Part shown: piece after piece, positions 58,136 through 64,000 of the stretch
Numbering within the stretch: the first letter of the stretch is position 1
Layout: the number at the start of each line of letters is the position of its first letter
DNA from: Coprinellus micaceus
Lineage: Eukaryota > Basidiomycota > Agaricomycetes > Agaricales > Psathyrellaceae
NCBI GenBank assembly: GCA_951394405.1
Contig: OX596337.1
Span: 1,240,001 to 1,304,000, forward strand
Direction: 5' to 3'
Length of the DNA stretch: 64,000 bases
Program-made: the position numbers and the translations under genes
The notes under the pieces: generated by a model
Database searches by the model: none
Seen by the model: only the letters and a program-made list of their open reading frames with translations
What the model was told of the DNA's origin: nothing

Positions 58136-60473
58136 TTACGTTTGGAGCTGAGTCTCCGTGAAGTCGAAGGGGCCTCCGAGGAAATCCCAAATTCCAGACC
58201 CCAGTAGCTGGGTGTCGTCGACAACTGAACCAGGGGAGATAGGGGCGGCGTTGTGCTGAAGGGGATGGCGCGAGGTGTTCGAAGCCTGGTGGATGGTCAT
58301 CGCGTCGTTCGATAGAGCGCAGTGGCCAGGGGCGGGGAACTGGAAAGTGAAGTCGGCGTTCGCACCCGTACCCATAATCATGGGTGACGACGCCGGAAGG
58401 TTTGTCAAGTAAGGCAAGATAGATTGCGCCGACGAGGAGGGCGTGGGGTCATTGTTGTTGATGGGCAAGTTGTGGGGCATGCTGAACGTGAACGGATACT
58501 TTGAGTTATCCACAATCGGAGAGAGCAAGAAGGGTGCGTTCGGGTGGGGAGACGGAGACGGATCTGTAAATGCCTGCTGGGGCTGTCGGCTTGGACCAGC
58601 AGCAGCAATTGGGTATCGCGGGTGAGGCGCGTGTGCGTACGCGGGAGGACCATGGTGGACCGGATGCGTGTTGAAAATACCCATGTTTCGGTTGGTAGCG
58701 ATGGCAGAGTCGACGTTTCGACTGGACGCGTCTTGCTGGACTGACGCTCCAACGACGTTAAGAATATTCCCATGTGGGAGCATCTGTCCGAAATATGAAG
58801 TGGACAATGAAGACCCTATGTCGTTGGAGGAGGCGAGCTGAAAGGCACCCAATCCAGCGCCGAGAACCGGGAGAGCGGCTGGCCTGGTTCGTCCTTTTGG
58901 TTGATTCTCCTTCTGAGCAGTGACCTCCAAAGAAGTGACCTGTGCTCCCGCAGGGCCTCTGCAATTCTTCTTGCTGGTCTTCTTCGTCCTTGCATGCCCC
59001 ATGTCGCCCAATCTTGCACCACCAGCGGCATCCTCTGTGCTGAGTGTTCCATCCCCAGCCGCGACAGCTCTAGCGGCAGCCGCTTCCTCCGCCTTTTTCT
59101 TCGCTTTGCGTGCGGCTTGTCTCTCGGCACTCCTAATGTTTTCTTCCAGTTTGCGGCTTGCATTATCGTAGACCGTCTGCAAGAATATTTTCACAGGAGG
59201 AGGCTGCTCCTGCTCCAGGATCGTCTGAGCCAACACGAGTGCTTTCGCGAGTGCCTCTTTCTTGAACTCGGTCAAGGGGGCGTACGTTCTCTCCTTCATC
59301 GCAGTCGTCGTTGACGACTCTGCCACGCCCACGATAGGAGTGCTAGCAGCGCCTTGATTTTGCTTCATCGCTAGATACGCCGCAGCCGCCAACTTCGAGC
59401 CCCCACCCTGCGTCCCATCTCCAACTGGGCGTCCTGCTTCCTTCTCCTTCTTTAGGTGCTGACTCCGAAAGTTAAGAAACGTGGCCGCCTCTGCTGGGCG
59501 TTTCATTTTCTCGGAGAACATGTAGAGGAGCTCGAAGGGGCGCAGGGCGGCGAATTCGTGGTTGGTTATCATGACCCATTGGGCACGGAGCCATGAGAGG
59601 GTCTTGTGAGGTTTTTGGGAGAAGTATTTGGCCGGTCCGTACTCCTGGAACGTTTCCTCAGGCAAGAGGTCGAGCGTTTCCTGTTCTGCGTTCTGTGGGG
59701 CCTCGGTGGGTGGTGTCACTTCACCTGCAGCGTCGTCGGGGTGTGAAGACGATGGTGCTCCGACGTCTTCCAGTGGTGCAGGGATCAGAGAGGTGTATCC
59801 GTTAGTCGGGTCCCATCCTTCGGCCACGCCGCCGAAGGCATTCGCAGGTGGAACGACGTCGCCATTGAGGCTTTGAGAGTGTGATGAACTGGAAGAAGCA
59901 TCTCCCTTGTTGTCCGGTTCGATTTGAGTGGCATTAACTTCACTATGAGGTACAGCGTATGACAACTCGACTGTGGTGGCTCCTGGTCTCTCAAGGGAGT
60001 CGGCGGGCTGCTGTGCTTGGAGCGACGCCGGAGAATCTGGGCGGGTCTTGGAGGCGTGCTTACGGACATACTGCCGGACTACTTGGAAGGCCTTCAGACT
60101 GTAGTCCTCATCGCCATTATCGTCGAAGATGAATTTGAACATCTTCTCCTGAACGCTCATATGCGGACCTGAACGATATGTTAGGGAGTTTGATGTGTGT
60201 GGGGTAAAGCCTATACTGACTTTCGGGGTGTACGAGGGCATTTACCAAGCCTTCCTCGCTGGGTTCTTGGATCGGATCTTGGTAGAAGTGTCCACGCACG
60301 TTTGCTGAAACATGATTTAGCGTCCTCAAGACGGATTGAATGCGTAGCATCTTAGACGTACCAGATGCCGTGGAAATCAAGGAAGGAGACGGAGCATTTT
60401 CATAGTGGTAAGAGTACCACCCTTGATTTTGCGCGTTGAAATCGTGGTATTGACCGAAGCCGGGGTACTCCAT
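58136..60473 (-). CDS. low-complexity nuclear-type protein with FLxFRS motif (three exons, 742 aa)
   Basis: Exon 1 (60473-60362) and exon 2 (60304-60221) are short; exon 3 is 60168-58136. Introns are 57 and 52 nt, both phase 1, and the total is 743 codons. A compact segment, FKFIFDDNGDEDYSLKAF, lies at about residues 75-95. At about residues 240-310 there is a Trp/Phe-rich helical region ending FLNFRSQHLKKEKEAG, which recalls the first helix of the HMG-like box in the 30.1 kb protein (FLYFRSAFTKKNK). After it come a helical stretch and a basic run (ARKAKKKAEE) like a nuclear signal. The last 280 residues are Pro/Ser/Asn/His-rich and disordered. The second and third HMG helices are not evident, so a DNA-binding role is inference. 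I do not recognise an orthologue. Confidence 0.65.
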
Positions 60474-61037
60474 CTTCGAGTTCGCAATAATGGGCTGGGG
60501 ATATGAGGTGGTGTGTACAGTGAGGACAGGACCGTACAAGCGAAGTATGCTGTTCAGGTTAAAGGAGCACAAAGGTCGATTTCGTCACTCTTATAGCCCG
60601 GCTTTCCTTGCATTGTCCCTCTTGGACGCCGATGCTCCAGTGCCCAAAGAGGCCAGCCATCACGTGCAAATGTAGCGACGTGACCGCGAGAACTTCTTCT
60701 GGCTTGGCGCGTGCGGCGTCACCTGGCGTCACCCAACAGTGCACTGACTCTGGGTTGGTACCTAGCTAGAAGTGAGCCCCACGATGAAGATGGAGATTTC
60801 AGCATTCTACGCACCGGCATGAACAACCACAAGGGCACGAGAAATCTAGTGACACGTAGGAACGAGTAGGCAACGTCGACGTTGTAAGGGCGTGTAGTGA
60901 GTGTGGTGAATGGCCGTCCGGGAGGCTGGAATGTGAATGAGTGGTGAGCGATATTTTCTAGTTGTCTATGTGTTGCTCTTCCTCGCATGGGTCCGTCGTC
61001 CGTAGTGGGGTCATTGGAGTAGTTCTTGGTGACCGTG
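60474..61037. other. promoter side of the 58.1 kb gene and 3' flank of the 61.0 kb gene
   Basis: No coding content is seen. Both flanking genes are on the minus strand, so this should hold the 58.1 kb gene's promoter and leader. Confidence 0.4.
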
Positions 61038-61924
61038 TCAAAGAGCCGGGCTGATACACACTACAGGTCTTTCATCAAATCCGCAGTATGACCCGCCGAC
61101 TTTTCGAAGTCTGCGCCAAAGCGAGCGGAATGCATTCAAGATGGCCAGCAAGATATTGAAGCCAGTCAACCGCCCGGATGGCGATGTGTACTCTGGAGGT
61201 GCCCGACCACTCGAACTCTCACTTCCTCGTGCCGTACTATCCTGACCGGGGGAAGACGACGACCCAGCGTAACCTGGAACCCGCATCGGGATGCCGTTTG
61301 CAATATCCGCCTCAAATTTTCGGTATCGAGGCGGTAATGAGGGTGCCTGTGCCAAGGGGGTGAGCGAGGCGGGTTGGTGGTTTAGGGGCGGGCTGCGGCC
61401 GCCAAGTGGGTCTACATCACAGTCGGAAAGCGTAGCAGTGTCGCTGCCGCTATCGGCGTCCAGGTCAAGTTTGAACTCGCGATTCAGGTCGAGCTCGGTG
61501 GTGGAGGCCGAGGATGAAGTCTCATCGCTATGTTCCATGGCTGAGGCGGAGAACGAGGTTGACGAGGAAGTGATTGAGGTTGTGGAGTGAGTGCCTGTCT
61601 TCGTGTGCTACATTCTCCATGTTAACCACGGGCCAGCAGAGACATCGAAGGAGAACGTACAGAGTACTCGGCGTCGTACGCAAACGACCCAGGGGACCTC
61701 GTGTCGACCGTCATCATGAAGGGGGCATGATCCCTTGGCTGGAAGTTGAAATGAAGCTCGCGTCTCGACGCATGCCCAAAGTCCTGCATGGAAAGGACCT
61801 CGACCAGATCTCCGGAAGGAGAGGACTGGGCCAAGGCGACAGAAAAGGAAGGCATGTCCCGGGAGATGTGGGAGAGAGTGGCGGAGGCCATTGGTGTCGT
61901 TCCGATAGTTGTGCCACAAAATTT
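61038..61924 (-). CDS. hypothetical protein, last two exons supported
   Basis: Exon 61924-61661 (ATG in frame at 61891) and exon 61607-61038 are joined by a 53 nt phase-0 intron (GTACGT...AATGTAG, branch-like GTTAAC). An acceptor (TTTGAACAG) stands before 61924, so at least one upstream exon exists. A frame at 62310-62000 (from ATG 62310, FETLFDAGEVVYPLFPFWG) is a candidate but I could not fix its donor. The C-terminal exon is acidic/Ser-rich (ELDLNREFKLDLDADSGSD), then Pro-rich. It ends with one hydrophobic stretch (FNILLAILNAFRSLW) that could be a membrane or amphipathic helix. Family unknown. Confidence 0.4.
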
Positions 61925-63906
61925 CTGTTCAAATCCGGTAGGGTAGTGAGTGTATTAGGAAGGTCGAGTAGGTTGTGATAGAGTAGTCGAAGAGAAAGAC
62001 GACAGGAAGGAGCAGTGAAGTCGAAGCGGGAAGGGGGGCCTTGCAGAAATAAACCAGCCGCGGGCTCCTCCAAGGGAGGACGTGATGGTGGAAGAGGCGG
62101 AAAAAAGCCACTAGTCCTGAAGCCAAAAGCGGGGATAAAAACGCCTTTCTCCACTGGCCCAGGGTCACCAACATTCAGGTCCCCGCATCTCGCGATCTCC
62201 CGCCAGGGTCTGATTCTCCCCCAAAATGGGAAAAGCGGATAGACGACCTCTCCCGCGTCAAACAGAGTTTCGAATTCTTCTGCCTCGTCTGGGTCTCGAT
62301 GGAGATGCATATCACCCTAGTTGGATTCATGGGGGGGAAAGGTGTGCGCAATCGATAATACCCAACTGCTGTATGACAGAGCTAGTGGATTGTGGCTCGA
62401 TCCAGAGCACCAGAGGTGCCGTCGTTTGAATGGAAGGTTGGCAGAGCGTTGAAAAAGTGCCGTAATGAATAGGTGGTTTTCACACATGGCTTGGTGAGAG
62501 AGATGAATGTGGGGACTCGAGTCAAAGCATTGTGGCTTGGAGTCTGAAGATGGCGAATAGCATTTGACTGATGGTGATTCTTGGGGCGTCTATCCGGCCG
62601 GAGTAGCAGCAGCCTTGCAGCGGAAGAGGGGTGAACATGCCGACGACTCCTCTCCAGATTGAGAACCTGTTTGCCCAAGCAAGCTCGGGCTCTGGCCAAG
62701 GTTCAAAGAAGACGGCCAACAGGGAGATTTGTGGAGGCACGAGGTGCGTGGCCTATTCAACAAGTAGGACCGGCGCTGACCAAGTAACCCTCGACGCCGC
62801 TTGTGGCCGTCACCTTGCAGGTTTCTCCCCTCCGCCACTGTTCTTCGTCCACCTTGAAGCTTGTCAGCACCCGCAAGTCCCCATGGCCGCGCATGTCGTC
62901 CTGGACTCCTGGTCGTCACCATCTTCTACCCCCCAGCACATCCCAAGATTGGCCTCGTGAACAAGCAGCCTGGTTTTCTTGAGATGGACCAACCTCCTGC
63001 CGTACCAGCCATAACACACCCGTCTGTTAGCAGTTCGGATGTGCCGTCCTCCTTGCATGCGACACCCTCCCTAACCCCTCTTTGCCGTCCTCCCATAAGG
63101 GACCTCCACTCCGACTCAACCATGCAACCGCGACTTGGTGGTTGTGTCCTCCCAATGGCCCAAACCCTCCATCTGCACCTCCACCCTCACCGCTACCTCA
63201 GCCATGCACGCCTCGACCTCACCATGCACACCTCCCGTCCATCTCCATCTACCCTCCACTGGGCAACTTTCATCGTCCTCCAGCATCCCGCCCTCCTGCT
63301 CGGGGACACCAGTCGCAGCCTCGCCCACAACCCCGCCGAGCTCCTACTCCGCATCAACCGTGAACGTACGCCGCCCCTATAGACCACGTTCCGCATTCTA
63401 CTCCTCGGAAAAGGGTACACCAAGGACGTCCGAAGCGCCGAACCATGCCCCCAGTGCACCCTAGCCTGAATCGGCTGCACTCACTCTGCGACGGCCAGCT
63501 CCTATCGCCAGTTGAAGTCTGTGTGATCAGTCTTTCCACCGCGATGGCATTCTCCGAATTTACCGCCGTTCCTGGAAGAGGAGGATGGCCATCGCATTTC
63601 GAGACGATTTGATATCGGGAGAACCGAGAGATGCCCGGTGCTCGGGCATCGCGTCCTCCAGGAAACGGTCCAGAGTGCCGCCTAAGATGTTCGCCCTGGG
63701 AGGGCGAAATGCGCCCCAGACGTTGTGAAGGAACTGTGAAGACGTCCAGAAGAGGCCTCTCAAGCGGATCGAGGACGAAATTTAAGGGGAGGACTCGGCT
63801 GTGGATTTGGGCGGGTTATTAGCGATGGGGCGGCTTTGGGTGGAAGGACGACGTACCGTGCAGTTTAAAGCTCGAAGATCCCAACGCTCAGTACTCATCG
63901 ACGAAG
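61925..63906. other. unresolved stretch with candidate upstream exons
   Basis: Apart from the candidate minus-strand exon at 62000-62310 (see the 61.0 kb gene), I see only short frames. From 63.06 to 63.4 kb the plus strand is C/T-rich with CCTCCA-type low-complexity sequence that opens frames in all phases, so those frames are not evidence of coding. Confidence 0.35.
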
Positions 63907-64000
63907 ATGGCTTGCACTGAGCTAGAAGCCGAAGCGACATCGCCGCAGCCCGCTCGACGCTTCCTCGACGACTTCCCAGCCGAAACGATTATTGGGGTTT
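63907..64000 (+). CDS. start of a gene cut by the window end
   Basis: ATG 63907 opens a frame that runs to the end of the window (31 codons: MACTELEAEATSPQPARRF, then LDDFPAETIIGV). The composition looks coding and a purine-rich ACGAAG leader precedes it, but too little is visible to assign a family. Confidence 0.4.
   Translation, partial: MACTELEAEATSPQPARRFLDDFPAETIIGV

Noticed and set aside
63080..63400. long overlapping plus-strand frames
   Set aside because: They come from CCT/CCA-rich low-complexity sequence open in all phases; there is no start context, splice signals or motif.

Overview
The window looks like a nuclear segment of a filamentous basidiomycete, most likely an agaricomycete. 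Genes are split by many 50-65 nt GT-AG introns. The conserved proteins (uL2, Esf2/ABT1, Ars2/SERRATE, TTI2, an SSK1-type response regulator, an SS18-like protein) are eukaryotic and fungal in character. F-box/leucine-rich proteins are clustered, and a chromosomal Gypsy-type retrotransposon is present. I could not assign a species.

Layout. Positions 1-14.5 kb are gene-poor. They hold a truncated Gypsy element on the minus strand (about 2.36-6.71 kb: 5' LTR, gag and a broken protease-RT-RNase H frame), one decayed intron-bearing coding remnant (8.2-8.9 kb) and long stretches where I recognise nothing. From 13.7 to 21 kb there is a degenerate tandem duplication. Each unit carries an upstream decayed exon block and a two-exon gene for a low-complexity protein (14.5-16.4 and 19.2-20.9 kb). 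From 21.4 to 28.5 kb an F-box cluster (two intact genes and one broken copy) surrounds a five-exon TTI2 gene. At 30.1-32.3 kb lies a gene with an HMG-box-like domain and a Tyr/Gly/Gln-rich tail.

The right half is a housekeeping island: an SH3 protein (33.1-35.1), an SS18/SSXT-domain chromatin-remodelling subunit (35.8-40.0), ribosomal protein uL2 (40.5-41.5) divergent from the ribosome-biogenesis factor ESF2 (41.9-42.8), ARS2 (43.0-46.4), a 675 bp MITE-like element with perfect 25 bp inverted ends and TA flanks (46.5-47.2), and the osmostress response regulator SSK1 (47.7-52.3). The stretch 52.3-58.1 kb is again gene-poor. A further low-complexity nuclear-type gene follows (58.1-60.5), then a hypothetical gene (61.0-61.9) and the start of a gene cut by the window end (63.9 kb).

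How the genes relate. uL2 and ESF2 both serve ribosome production and share a promoter region of about 450 bp. TTI2, SS18-like, ARS2 and SSK1 are independent core functions (PIKK maturation, chromatin remodelling, capped-RNA metabolism, HOG signalling). Four low-complexity genes (14.5, 19.2, 30.1 and 58.1 kb) share a short first exon ending in a phase-1 intron, and two share an FLxFRS motif. They may be one dispersed family and are the least-explained part of the window. Exon joins given below were checked for reading phase by hand. No database search was possible.
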